A DNA stretch of 22,967 bases from Methanobacteriota archaeon (GCA_002727275.1 PBWO01000027.1:1-22967); one strand, 5' to 3'; counted from the first letter of the stretch, positions 1 to 9,150 are shown. Notes: generated from the letters alone by a model not told the origin. Made by a program: numbers and translations.

Positions 1-92
1 TAGAGTTCCTGCTTGTTTCCACTGGTCGATAAGTCCAATTCCTCCAACTCGGCTTTGAGTTCGGTCGAGGACCACTCATCGATTGGTTCCAC
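1..92 (-). CDS. SAP-domain protein, N-terminal fragment running off the left edge
   Basis: A reading frame on the minus strand enters the window edge without a stop. From a GTG at 90-92 it reads M-EPIDEWSSTELKAELEEL and continues DLSTSGNKQEL to the edge. This is a textbook SAP-motif pattern (hydrophobic-xx-ELK-xx-L-xx-x-LSTSG-x-K-xEL), a small helix-extended-helix module that usually binds DNA or RNA. An in-frame stop precedes codon CAA near 133, so the N-terminus lies here; the start could be GTG 92 or TTG 116. GTG is preferred because an AT-rich box at about 124-135 lies at a plausible promoter distance. Only about 30 residues are visible, so the rest of the protein and its function are unknown. 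A second SAP/Rho-N-like module occurs in the protein starting near 4571. Confidence 0.6.
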   Translation of the reverse strand, partial: MEPIDEWSSTELKAELEELDLSTSGNKQEL

Positions 93-123
93 GGCCCGAG
101 ATACCCGGTCTACCAAAGGAACT

Positions 124-135
124 TTTGCATAAAAT
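124..135 (-). promoter_or_regulatory. Possible TATA-like box for the SAP-domain gene
   Basis: On the minus strand the AT-rich run AATTTTATGC sits about 35-40 bases before the GTG at 92, with TTTTTAGC just before it. This spacing would suit an archaeal TATA box with transcription starting 10-15 bases before the gene. It is judged only by AT-richness and spacing. Confidence 0.25.
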
Positions 136-290
136 TGCTAAAAACCGGATTTTCAACAGCGTCGCTGCAACTCGATTTAGGTGTACAGGGCGAGAGATAA
201 TAGCGAGGGGATGGGATGCACTCAGCGAGAACCTTTCGTCCCTGTACGACGTGTCATCGGGGTCGACGATAGATAATCGTTGTGAAAATT

Positions 291-313
291 AGCCCTTTTT
301 CTGAAAAAGCGCT
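291..313 (-). terminator. Probable terminator of the helicase-RDD-tsaC-map cluster
   Basis: The minus strand has a short hairpin (CTTTTT with AAAAAG around a 3-base loop, plus three outer pairs AGC/GCT beyond one mismatch) starting about 15 bases after the methionine aminopeptidase stop. A run of five T follows from this arrangement on the transcribed strand. Archaeal polymerase stops mainly at T-runs, so the position and T-run are more telling than the hairpin. Confidence 0.4.
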
Positions 314-327
314 GTACTGAGGACCAA

Positions 328-1341
328 TCAATGGACAGTAAGAACTTCCGGCCCACCATCGGTCACATACACCGTGTGCTCGAACTGACCAACATGACCA
401 CCGTCAGCATCCCGGAGGGCAGCGTAAGTCTCGAGGAAGCGTATTGATGTCAGTTTCTTTACTAACTGATTCCACTTCTTTCTCAAGGATTCTTCATCCT
501 CTTCCGGGAAGGGTTTCTCGAGCAGAGGATAAGCCCAGCGCTCGGCGAATGGGAGGGTGTTGTAACGCTCTTCGATGTATCTGGCCATGGTTGCGCCCAA
601 TGGTTTCAACTTGCCTTTTGACAGAGCTTTACGAATCTTGACATTACCAGTGACTCTGAGAATGTTTGAGGAAGAGGACGGAGCGACATTCTCGACCAAT
701 CCTGACGAACCCGTGGTGTTGAACGGCTCAATCGCGTAGATCCCACCCGCTTCCACGGCGCCCTTGTATCCGGGGTTGTCCGCGCCGCAGGCATACGAGG
801 GAATCTGCAAACCAGCGTGCAGATTCCATCTCTCCAACTCATGTCCACTAAGATTAGAGATAGACGCGAAACCAGCATCCTTGGCAACCTGTTCAGCGGC
901 CTCGCCAATCTTGTGTAGGGGAGTTCCCGGATGCATAACCTCGACCGCAGCATCGCGAGCCTCTCTGGCAGCCTTAATTTGCTCAGTATGATTGCCCCCG
1001 TTTCCAACTTCGATGGTTATTGCATTATCACCTATGGCGCCTTTGATATGAACTCCAACATCAAGCTTGACTAAATCCCCCTTCTCAAACACCATCTCTC
1101 CCTCCATTCCTTCGGGAGGAGTAAGTTGTGTGTTTGTAGTGTAGTGTGCTGCCATGTCATTTACAGAGATAGTCACAGGGAATGCAGCCTGCCCGCCATG
1201 CCTCCTGATAAATCGCTCAGCAGAGTCGATTACATCGTTCCAATGCTTGCCTGATGTTATCTCGTCTTGGATTCCGTCAAGAGTTCTCTTGGCAACGTGA
1301 CCTGCATCGCGCCAGTGTTTCAGATCTGCCTCCTCAACCAT
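328..1341 (-). CDS. map: Methionine aminopeptidase, type II (archaeal)
   Basis: This cytosolic metalloprotease removes the initiator methionine from nascent proteins. The 337-residue protein has the M24 'pita-bread' fold signature, with the five metal ligands readable in order: D94 (VKLDVG), D105 (IGDNA), H167 (SGHELERW), E205 (AIEPF) and E321 (QFEHTV). H66 in AAHYTTN matches the substrate-binding histidine. The ~60-residue helical insertion after AIEPF (about 236-300) marks type II rather than bacterial type I, and the length is usual for archaeal MetAP2. The start ATG at 1341 has GAGGT six bases upstream and lies inside the end of tsaC (22-base overlap), which points to coupled translation. 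It is the last gene of the minus-strand cluster, with a probable terminator beyond it. Confidence 0.95.
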   Translation of the reverse strand: MVEEADLKHWRDAGHVAKRTLDGIQDEITSGKHWNDVIDSAERFIRRHGGQAAFPVTISVNDMAAHYTTNTQLTPPEGMEGEMVFEKGDLVKLDVGVHIKGAIGDNAITIEVGNGGNHTEQIKAAREARDAAVEVMHPGTPLHKIGEAAEQVAKDAGFASISNLSGHELERWNLHAGLQIPSYACGADNPGYKGAVEAGGIYAIEPFNTTGSSGLVENVAPSSSSNILRVTGNVKIRKALSKGKLKPLGATMARYIEERYNTLPFAERWAYPLLEKPFPEEDEESLRKKWNQLVKKLTSIRFLETYAALRDADGGHVGQFEHTVYVTDGGPEVLTVH

Positions 1342-1922
1342 AATCTAACCTCTTCGGATGGTACTACTCCTTCTCTGAGAACCTCGGTATCGCTCAACTG
1401 TGTTGAACCACAGACCGAATACCACGCTATCAATGTACTGGGCGAACCTCCAGGGCACACTCCCTCAACAAACGCAATTTCCTCGCCTGATGAAGATAGA
1501 GAGCGAGCCGCCTCTTCACAGTCATCTACCGGCGCTACACCGCTATGATTGGCACTTGTAGCCGTCAACGGACCGACCGTGCTGAGCAGACTGATAGCTT
1601 CGGGATGAGCGACAACTCGTATGGCCACTCGGTCTCCACCAAGTCGCGAATCTAGTGTCTCATGCGCCTTTAGCAAGACAGTGAGGGAGCCCCTTGGAAA
1701 ATCATCCAGTAAAACCCTCACCAGTTCAGGTACTTCGACCAGATCCTCCGCCTGCTCTAGATTTGCCACTCCTATGCTTACTGGCATACTGCGGTCACGT
1801 TCCTTCATAGCATACAGTTTGTCGAGGCCCTCTGGAGTCGGGATGCAGCCGAGTGCAGGCTGAGTGGTGGTTGGATAGACTATGCAATTCCCATCCAGAA
1901 CTCTCTGTATTGCATCCTGCAT
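1320..1922 (-). CDS. tsaC: Threonylcarbamoyl-AMP synthase (TsaC/YrdC/Sua5 family)
   Basis: TsaC makes threonylcarbamoyl-AMP from threonine, bicarbonate and ATP, the first step of the t6A37 modification of ANN-decoding tRNAs; KEOPS then transfers the group. The 200-residue protein carries the YrdC fold: YPTTTQPALGC near residue 16 (matching the family's YPTDTVYGLG), the basic cluster K40-E-R-D-R44 followed by MPVSIG, the core strand LTVLLK (80-85) and the SAN signature at 123-125 (TATSANHSG). It is only the YrdC domain, with no room for the C-terminal Sua5 domain. The frame stays open 44 codons further upstream, but that part overlaps the RDD gene and is not family-like. The ATG at 1922 lies 7 bases after the RDD stop, with AGGTAGTGAT in front, so I chose it. 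It overlaps map by 22 bases. Confidence 0.9.
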   Translation of the reverse strand: MQDAIQRVLDGNCIVYPTTTQPALGCIPTPEGLDKLYAMKERDRSMPVSIGVANLEQAEDLVEVPELVRVLLDDFPRGSLTVLLKAHETLDSRLGGDRVAIRVVAHPEAISLLSTVGPLTATSANHSGVAPVDDCEEAARSLSSSGEEIAFVEGVCPGGSPSTLIAWYSVCGSTQLSDTEVLREGVVPSEEVRLWLRRQI

Positions 1923-1929
1923 GGAATCA

Positions 1930-2505
1930 CTACCTGATGTGCCTCCTATTGGCAGGGGGAAGCGAGTCTGAGTGAGCGACGATTGAGCCGACATGAACAT
2001 CAACGTTGGTTTGGTGGGTGTGACGCTGAGAGATTCTGGCCAATTCATATGCACCCACGTATAGGTTCAGTAGAGGAATCAGCAGGACCAACTTGCGCAT
2101 TGATCTAGAATCCCACATCTCGCTGGTTAGGGCTGAACCGTCCTCAGCTACCACAGCCAGACCGAACAGTCGCTGACCCAGGGAGCGTGAGTAGGCCAGG
2201 CCAGTCAACCTCCAGTAGAGCCAGTGTGCTACCATCAGAATCAGCGCATGAGCAAGTGCGAAGTGGAAATCAGCAGAGCCCCATAAGGTGAGATTCCAGG
2301 CATCTAGTAGCCTGCCACCGGTAGCCACCATCAGAATGGTTGTGACGATGACCACATCAGCGGTAAATGCAGCCATTCTCCGTACTCCCGAGGCTAGAAT
2401 GACACCATCAGGAAGTGGTGCGTGACCCTGTTCTGAGGACACTATCTGCTTGGCCAGAGTACCTCCGCCCACATTCAATTGGATGGGCGAATCGTGGTCT
2501 ACCAT
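1930..2505 (-). CDS. RDD-family integral membrane protein
   Basis: The 191-residue protein has the RDD layout. An arginine pair and aspartate open the first membrane helix (GVRRMAAFTAD, R42-R43...D50); there are three hydrophobic segments at about 47-65, 82-100 and 138-155. The polar signature between helices two and three is clear (SLGQRLFGLAVV followed by EDGSALT, about 108-128), and a conserved tail ISQRHTHQTNVDVHVG follows helix three. The biochemical role of most RDD proteins is unknown; some are linked to ion exchange or transport of small solutes. The start is placed at ATG 2505 because GAGGGAG lies just upstream (2509-2515) and the helicase stop at 2514 is embedded in it; an in-frame ATG at 2538 would overlap the helicase. 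The cluster gives no specific hint of substrate. Confidence 0.8.
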   Translation of the reverse strand: MVDHDSPIQLNVGGGTLAKQIVSSEQGHAPLPDGVILASGVRRMAAFTADVVIVTTILMVATGGRLLDAWNLTLWGSADFHFALAHALILMVAHWLYWRLTGLAYSRSLGQRLFGLAVVAEDGSALTSEMWDSRSMRKLVLLIPLLNLYVGAYELARISQRHTHQTNVDVHVGSIVAHSDSLPPANRRHIR

Positions 2506-2508
2506 GGT

Positions 2509-2515
2509 CTCCCTC
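2509..2515 (-). promoter_or_regulatory. Shine-Dalgarno fixing the RDD gene start
   Basis: The minus strand reads TGAGGGAGACC then ATG. The GAGGGAG core overlaps the helicase stop codon TGA (2514-2516) and sits a few bases before ATG 2505. This argues against the longer start at 2538. Confidence 0.6.
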
Positions 2516-4559
2516 AGGACATCCCCAGCAAGTGCCATGCCTCAAGGTTACGACTCCGCATGTGATCCATCCATGCTGCCCAGTCATCATCGTGGCGCAG
2601 CGTCTCAGGGTCTCCAATGACAATTAGACCACGCTTCGCTCTAGTCAAAGCTACATTCAGTCTACGTGAGTCAGATAGGAATCCAACATTCCCTTCGCTG
2701 TTTGAGCGAACACATGAGAAGATGATCACCTCCTTCTCACGGCCCTGATAGCCATCTACTGTCCTGACTTCGACCGAGTCCAACCTCTCTGACATACTAT
2801 CTCTAATCGTCCTGACTTGCCCTGCATACGGGGTGATGATACCGATATCACTCATTTCTAACTCGCCTCCATCAAGTAATTCCTCAAGCACGCGCGATAC
2901 CCAAAACGCCTCTGCAGGATTCTCTTTTGAATTCCCATCCGGAGATCTCACCTCTCCTTCTTGTACCGGGAGGAAGGCCATCGGTTGGTCCCAATCTGGC
3001 CATAGCATGCCACTGGGTGCAGGCCTCTGAGCAGCCTCCACACCGTCTTCAAGCCGGCCTGCGTAAAACCTCTCATTAGGAAATAGGGATATTGAGGGAT
3101 GCATCCTGTATTGTACACGGAGCAAATACGGCTCGATTCCCATCTCCACTAGGCGCTCAAACAGAGATCGGCTCAACCCTCCCGACTCTGCTCTCTGAGA
3201 GATGACCGTTGGTGGCAACTGCCTGTGGTCGCCGACAAGAACCACCTGCCTTGCACCTCTAACGAGTGGGACTAGGGTGGCAGGTTCAGTGGCTTGAGTA
3301 GCCTCGTCAATTAATACGCGAGAAAATCTCCTACCGTCGAGCAGTTCGTGACCCGAGCCGATGCATGTACAGCACAGCACTTGGTGCGTGTCCAAGATAT
3401 CATCACGCATCTGCGACTCAATTCGTTTGACCTCTTTCCATCCGCGGCTGATGTCGCGGTGAGTGAGCCCCTTCTCCTTACCTTTCATCCCCTTGACGCG
3501 TCTGGACAGTTTCTCGTTTGACTCGAGCCAGTGATCGAGGTCACGCCGTAAAGGGTGCTCCTCCATCTTCGCATCCATTGTTGCCTCTCGCAAATTCTCC
3601 CGCACTTTTACCGGCTGCCCCAGCCGTAGAGCTCGGACACCAAGAGACAACAGACCTTCAAGCAGGTTATCAACTGCGACATTGGAATCCGCTACAGCTA
3701 GAATCGTCCCGATACCTTGCTTCGACCAGCCCTCAAGGATTCTCACCGCAGTGTGTGTCTTACCTGTACCCGGAGGACCTTGAATCAGCGTTAGGCGACC
3801 CATCATAGCGGATTTCGCAGCCTCCCTTTGAGCAGCATTTAGATCACTTGCAAGACTGAACTGCGCAGGTTTTGCTCCGCCAAGGTCAGGCGGAAGCATG
3901 GCCGTTCCAACCGGGTCGTGCACTGCTCCCAGAAATAAATCACGAAGAGGGACACCACCATCTTCTTCGAAGAGCGAGTTCAGCGCATCTCTCATCCGGT
4001 CATGTGCGATCCTGTTAGCACCCCTGTCCATCCTCCAGGTGTCCTTGCGCAGACCATTGGGAACCTCTGGGACCACTAGCCTGATGTGAAATCTTGAACG
4101 GTTGCTGACAATCGCCTCGACTGGTTTCTCGGTAAGCGGATTCCTCCTACTGAGCATGACGATGTCTCCTTGCCTGAATCGATGCATCCCAAAGGCCTGA
4201 CGATCTCTGCGTTGCAACTTAATGATACGTTGTCCGAATAACCATCCATCCGTCTTGGCGACCAAATTAAACAGAGCGATTCCGTTTGCTGCGAGCCTTC
4301 CATCCGGCCACTCTCGAAGCCTAGTCTCGGTCATCGAGAGTTCGTCATCCAATTCCCAGCGAATTAGTTTGAGATATGATTCATGATGCTCTTGGCTGCG
4401 GTTGAAACGTGCCGGGAGGGCCTCCGCCTGCTCACTCACGCGACCTCGTCGCGTCCACACCACATCACGCTTCCCCAGACCAGGATTCGAGCAGTTGGAA
4501 GCACCTTGCAACCACGGCCGCGTGAAGATTATACGGAGACCTTCGTCAAAGTCTAACAT
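2514..4559 (-). CDS. UPF1/IGHMBP2-like superfamily 1B helicase (DNA2/NAM7 group)
   Basis: This is an ATP-dependent nucleic-acid helicase. In the 681-residue frame the motifs are in order: Q-motif-like NAAQREA (~244), Walker A GPPGTGKT (261-268), motif II LIDEAT (D418, E419), motif III GDHRQLPP (~443), YRMHPSIS (~485), motif V TVDGYQGREKEV (~597) and motif VI VALTRAKRG (~638). A beta-barrel-like N-terminal region (HRFRQGDIVMLSR, about 125-140) precedes the motor, as in archaeal and eukaryotic UPF1-like enzymes. DNA versus RNA preference cannot be read from sequence. The start is uncertain: ATG 4559 leaves only 11 bases to the divergent neighbour, while GTG 4439, with GAGGT just upstream, would give a 641-residue protein that keeps all motifs. 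It heads the cluster leading to RDD, tsaC and map. Confidence 0.92.
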   Translation of the reverse strand: MLDFDEGLRIIFTRPWLQGASNCSNPGLGKRDVVWTRRGRVSEQAEALPARFNRSQEHHESYLKLIRWELDDELSMTETRLREWPDGRLAANGIALFNLVAKTDGWLFGQRIIKLQRRDRQAFGMHRFRQGDIVMLSRRNPLTEKPVEAIVSNRSRFHIRLVVPEVPNGLRKDTWRMDRGANRIAHDRMRDALNSLFEEDGGVPLRDLFLGAVHDPVGTAMLPPDLGGAKPAQFSLASDLNAAQREAAKSAMMGRLTLIQGPPGTGKTHTAVRILEGWSKQGIGTILAVADSNVAVDNLLEGLLSLGVRALRLGQPVKVRENLREATMDAKMEEHPLRRDLDHWLESNEKLSRRVKGMKGKEKGLTHRDISRGWKEVKRIESQMRDDILDTHQVLCCTCIGSGHELLDGRRFSRVLIDEATQATEPATLVPLVRGARQVVLVGDHRQLPPTVISQRAESGGLSRSLFERLVEMGIEPYLLRVQYRMHPSISLFPNERFYAGRLEDGVEAAQRPAPSGMLWPDWDQPMAFLPVQEGEVRSPDGNSKENPAEAFWVSRVLEELLDGGELEMSDIGIITPYAGQVRTIRDSMSERLDSVEVRTVDGYQGREKEVIIFSCVRSNSEGNVGFLSDSRRLNVALTRAKRGLIVIGDPETLRHDDDWAAWMDHMRSRNLEAWHLLGMS
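4527..4534 (+). promoter_or_regulatory. Possible TATA box for the zinc-ribbon gene
   Basis: GATTATAC lies about 40 bases before the ATG pair at 4571/4577 and would start a transcript near 4557. It sits inside the helicase frame if that gene begins at 4559, which slightly favours the later helicase start at 4439. Confidence 0.3.
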
Positions 4560-4576
4560 TAGGGCGGTGGATGTGG

Positions 4577-5794
<1,218 letters not shown>

Positions 5795-5834
5795 TTTCCG
5801 TAGCCCTGATTGGTGAGAACTCTGCCGCACAGTC

Positions 5835-6419
5835 GTGCTGAGGCGCGCGACGACGACTATCAGAGTCGATGATACACTCGTATTGAGGCCGGCGACGGAA
5901 GAGTACAGTGAAGCCCTGCTAGAGGCATTTGAAGAGACCTGGCCCGAGGTCAGCAGAGCCATGCCATGGATTAATCCCGACATGCCGTTTGAATCCCAGA
6001 TCCAAGACTTCCTTACCGAGACCGAGAGTATGGGGCGCTCCGGAATGCTACATCACTGGGTTATGATTAGGCCCTGGGACAACGCGCTTCTTGGTCTGAT
6101 TGGATTTGATCGAGTGACACGCTCAGGCAAGGCTCATTGGAACCTTGGATACTGGGTCCGCAGCTCTGAGCAGCAGCACGGTTTTGCCCGAAAAGCAATC
6201 AATTCCGCTTTAGGGTGGATAGGGGAAATGGAGGATTCGTGGATTGAGCTCAAGGTCGATCCGAATAATCCTGCAGGTAGAAGCACCGTGATGAGGGCAG
6301 TCAGGGATTGGAGGGGCGAGAGATGTGTTGACGGAGATTCAGCGATTACTGTTGCAGGAGTCAGGACCAAGCATGAATGTCATCTCATCAGAACAGGGCC
6401 CTCTCTAAGACCGAGATGA
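5835..6419 (+). CDS. GNAT-family N-acetyltransferase (RimJ/RimL-like)
   Basis: The 194-residue protein fits the Acetyltransf_3 branch, which acetylates protein N-termini or small amines with acetyl-CoA. Visible elements are the opening strand LVLRPATEEYSEALLEAF, the central strands LLGLIGFDRV followed by AHWNLGYWV, and the acetyl-CoA loop region SSEQQHGFARKAINSAL, with basic and glycine residues where the pyrophosphate binds. The following strand IELKVDPNNPAGR is the RimL-like 'V...N..S' segment, with Ala-Gly in place of the usual Ser. The start is GTG 5835, the first start after an in-frame TGA at 5814-5816; the only SD-like GGTGAG is rather distant. The substrate is unknown. It lies 40 bases after the zinc-ribbon gene and 73 before aceE, on the same strand. 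Confidence 0.8.
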   Translation: MLRRATTTIRVDDTLVLRPATEEYSEALLEAFEETWPEVSRAMPWINPDMPFESQIQDFLTETESMGRSGMLHHWVMIRPWDNALLGLIGFDRVTRSGKAHWNLGYWVRSSEQQHGFARKAINSALGWIGEMEDSWIELKVDPNNPAGRSTVMRAVRDWRGERCVDGDSAITVAGVRTKHECHLIRTGPSLRPR

Positions 6420-6462
6420 CCCCTTAGGCACGACCCATTGAAAAGAACCCTATCGGTCGCAG

Positions 6463-6483
6463 ACCTGCCCCATTGGGGCAGGT
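6463..6483 (+). promoter_or_regulatory. Perfect 9-bp dyad just upstream of aceE
   Basis: ACCTGCCCC (6463-6471) and its exact reverse complement GGGGCAGGT (6475-6483) flank a 3-base spacer, ending 9 bases before the aceE ATG. It could be an operator near the transcription start, a hairpin in the mRNA leader affecting ribosome access, or less likely a terminator of the GNAT gene, since no T-run follows. The AGGT of the right arm is also the only SD-like sequence for aceE, so folding would mask it. Confidence 0.55.
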
Positions 6484-6492
6484 AGATGCAGA

Positions 6493-9150
6493 ATGCCGCC
6501 TAACGACCCTCGACAGAGGTTGCCTGATTCTGACCCTGAGGAGACTATTGAGTGGTTAGAGGCACTACGTTCAGTTGTTGATGCCCATGGGGTAGAGAGG
6601 GCTAGGATGCTGCTGCACGAAATCATGGCTGAGGCAGAAGGTCTGTCGGTCCCGATTCGACCGCCTTCTCAGACCCCTTATCTCAATTCCATATCAATTG
6701 AGCAACAGCCTCCTTATCCGGGCAACTTGGGATTAGAGGAGAGAGTACAGAACTCCGTGCTATGGAATGCAGCGGTCATGGTATCCGATGCAAATCGTAG
6801 GCTCGACGGTATCGGCGGACACATCTCGACATACGCATCCAGTTCCACACTCTATGAAGTTGGATTCAACCATGTGTTCAGAGGAAAGGAGCACAATGGA
6901 ATTGGAGACGCAATCTATGTTCAGGGACATGCTAGTCCAGGAATCTACGCCAGAGCATTTCTTGAAGGGAGGCTCAGCGAGGATGAATTACTCAACTTTA
7001 GGCAGGAGGCCCATGGCTCCGGACTGTCCTCTTACCCTCACCCCAGACTAATGCCTGATTTCTGGGAATACCCCACGGTGTCAATGGGACTGGGCCCGCT
7101 TGGCGCAGTGATGCATGCTAGATTCTGGAAGTATCTGCACCAGAGAGGCTTGGCAGATACCTCCGAAAGTAGAGTGTTCGCATTCCTAGGGGATGGAGAG
7201 ATGGACGAACCCGAATCCATCGCTTCAATCGCCGTTGCAGGTAGGGAGAGACTCGACAATCTGATTGTAGTCGTCAACTGTAACTTGCAGAGACTAGATG
7301 GCCCAGTGAGAGGTAACGCGAAGATAGTCCAAGAGCTTGAGGGACTCTACCGAGGTGCCGGGTGGACCGTAATCAAGGTGCTTTGGGGATCAAGTTGGGA
7401 CCGAGTCCTGAGTATGGACACAAACGGTGAGCTGCTAGCACGTTTTGAGGAGATTACAGATGGAGATTGGCAGCGAATGAGCACCCTTTCTCCGCCTGAT
7501 TTTCGCTCAGAATTGTTCTCAGGTAGCGAGACTCTAGAGAGCCTTGGAGAATCAATGACAGACGAGGACATCGCCAACCTATCACGAGGAGGACACGACC
7601 CACGCAAGGTCTACGCGGCATATCAGGCAGCATCAGCAGCCGATGGCCCCGCAGTTATTCTCGCTCATACAGTCAAAGGCTGGGGAATTGACTCATTCGA
7701 GGGGAGGAATTCAACACACCAGAAGAAAAAGATGGAACTCGAAGACCTAGTAGCCTACCGAGATGCACTAAACCTGCCAATCGAAGACTCGGCACTGGAA
7801 AAAGGCCCATTCCACTCACTCGAAGAAGACTCGAATGAGCTGGCATACATGCTCGAGCGCAGACATACTCTAGGCGGCTCCCTTCCATCCAGATCCCCCG
7901 TTTCAACCGATTACGAGTTGCCCGATGCAGGCACGTACTCGGCATTCGATGAAGGCACTCCGCAAGGTCAAGAAGTCTCGACTACTATGGTTTTCGTCAG
8001 ACTGCTGCGCAATCTGCTGAAGTCGACAATCGGCGAGAGGATAGTGCCGATTATTCCCGATGAGGGAAGAACCTTCGGAATGGACCCGCTGTTCAGCGAG
8101 TTCAGTATCTTCGCATCGCATGGCCAGAAATACACACCAGTCGACCATGCGATGCTACTGAAGTACAAGGAGTCGGAGTCCGGGCAGGTTCTGCAAGAAG
8201 GAATCTCCGAGGCCGGGGCAATTGCTTCTTGGATTTCCAGTGCTACTTCTTACTCTCATGCTCAGTCCCCAACGCTCCCATTCTACACCTTTTACTCGAT
8301 GTTCGGCTTCCAGCGAGTTGGCGATCAGATTTGGAGTGCTGCCGACGCGCGCGCGCGTGGCTTCCTAATGGGAGCAACCGCAGGCCGTACTACGCTCAAT
8401 GGAGAGGGCCTTCAGCACCAAGATGGCCACAGTCTACTGATGGCCTCTACCGTGCCACATTGCAGGGCATGGGATCCTGCTTACGCCTACGAACTTGCAA
8501 CTATCATCCAACATGGAATCGATGAGATGTGGGGGCAGAATCTCGACGTCTTCCACTATGTCATGCTATACAATGAGAACCAACAACAGATTCCCAAGCC
8601 AAAAGGCGCCGACGAGGGTATAGTGCGGGGGGCATATCTGCTAGAAGAGGCCAAGGGCAAGGGAACAAAGATCCGCCTGCTCGGCTCGGGACCGATTCTA
8701 CAGTACGTCAGAGAGGCATCCAGTATCTTGAGTGAGGAATATGGTGTCTCGCCTGAGGTTTGGTCGGTCACTTCCTACGGAGAGATGCGCCGAGAAGGCC
8801 TGGCAACAGAGCGGCACACTAGACTGCACCCACAAGATCCACAAACACCCTATGTTCAGCAGTGCTTCGGAGACCAAACCCCTACGGTTGCAACATCAGA
8901 TCACATTGCAGCCATCCCCGAGATGGTGCAGCGTTGGGTAGGAGGCCGCTATGTGGTACTCGGAACTGACGGCTTCGGACGCTCTGACACCCGCGATGCA
9001 CTACGCACATTCTTTGAGATAGACACCGACAGCATCGTGCTGGCAGCACTTTCGGCCTTAGAACAGGACGGTGCTATGCCAGCTGGCACCGTTGACGATG
9101 CTGCAGCCAAGTTAGGCATCGAGCGCGAGAGATATGACAAGACGGACTAG
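6493..9150 (+). CDS. aceE: Pyruvate dehydrogenase E1 component, homodimeric (AceE type)
   Basis: This thiamine-diphosphate enzyme decarboxylates pyruvate and acetylates the lipoyl group of E2 in the pyruvate dehydrogenase complex. The 885 residues match the ~887 of Escherichia coli AceE. The ThDP-Mg motif is intact: GDGEMDEPES at 233-242, then NCNLQRLDGPV at 262-272. Active-site histidines are present at GGH (H110), QGHASPG (H146) and STHQKKKM (H409, matching E. coli H407). The second half has the DEGRTFGM glutamate region and the GLQHQDGHS loop. The N-terminal E2-binding region is retained. Archaea normally use pyruvate:ferredoxin oxidoreductase or two-chain E1 enzymes, so bacterial origin is likely. 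No E2 or E3 gene lies in the window. The downstream MBL gene is convergent, 23 bases away. Confidence 0.96.
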   Translation: MPPNDPRQRLPDSDPEETIEWLEALRSVVDAHGVERARMLLHEIMAEAEGLSVPIRPPSQTPYLNSISIEQQPPYPGNLGLEERVQNSVLWNAAVMVSDANRRLDGIGGHISTYASSSTLYEVGFNHVFRGKEHNGIGDAIYVQGHASPGIYARAFLEGRLSEDELLNFRQEAHGSGLSSYPHPRLMPDFWEYPTVSMGLGPLGAVMHARFWKYLHQRGLADTSESRVFAFLGDGEMDEPESIASIAVAGRERLDNLIVVVNCNLQRLDGPVRGNAKIVQELEGLYRGAGWTVIKVLWGSSWDRVLSMDTNGELLARFEEITDGDWQRMSTLSPPDFRSELFSGSETLESLGESMTDEDIANLSRGGHDPRKVYAAYQAASAADGPAVILAHTVKGWGIDSFEGRNSTHQKKKMELEDLVAYRDALNLPIEDSALEKGPFHSLEEDSNELAYMLERRHTLGGSLPSRSPVSTDYELPDAGTYSAFDEGTPQGQEVSTTMVFVRLLRNLLKSTIGERIVPIIPDEGRTFGMDPLFSEFSIFASHGQKYTPVDHAMLLKYKESESGQVLQEGISEAGAIASWISSATSYSHAQSPTLPFYTFYSMFGFQRVGDQIWSAADARARGFLMGATAGRTTLNGEGLQHQDGHSLLMASTVPHCRAWDPAYAYELATIIQHGIDEMWGQNLDVFHYVMLYNENQQQIPKPKGADEGIVRGAYLLEEAKGKGTKIRLLGSGPILQYVREASSILSEEYGVSPEVWSVTSYGEMRREGLATERHTRLHPQDPQTPYVQQCFGDQTPTVATSDHIAAIPEMVQRWVGGRYVVLGTDGFGRSDTRDALRTFFEIDTDSIVLAALSALEQDGAMPAGTVDDAAAKLGIERERYDKTD

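Larger units (their letters stand above)
93..327. other. Structured intergenic stretch without a convincing gene
   Basis: This 235-base gap lies between two minus-strand genes and contains three inverted repeats. The largest pairs 183-196 with 233-247: GTACAGGG with CCCTGTAC, extended by CGAGAG with CTTTCG past one bulged T at 239. It gives about 14 pairs with a 36-base loop. A second pairs 264-270 with 276-282 (seven pairs including one G-T). A third is at 291-313 and looks like a terminator. A 69-codon open frame on the plus strand at 83-292 overlaps the SAP gene and resembles no family I know, so I do not call it. No tRNA T-arm is visible. Confidence 0.5.

Noticed and set aside
83..292. 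69-codon open frame on the plus strand in the left intergenic gap
   Set aside because: It overlaps the better-supported SAP gene on the other strand, spans the inverted repeats, and its translation shows no family pattern.
1923..2054. N-terminal extension of the TsaC frame
   Set aside because: The extra 44 codons overlap the RDD gene, precede the usual YrdC beginning, and the ATG at 1922 is correctly spaced after the RDD stop.
6463..6483. Dyad as an intrinsic terminator of the GNAT gene
   Set aside because: It lies 44 bases after that gene's stop, has no following T-run, and sits right at the aceE start, so a role for aceE is more likely.
6486..6488. Upstream ATG as an alternative aceE start
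   Set aside because: It is out of frame with aceE; ATG 6493 gives a protein matching the family N-terminus and length.
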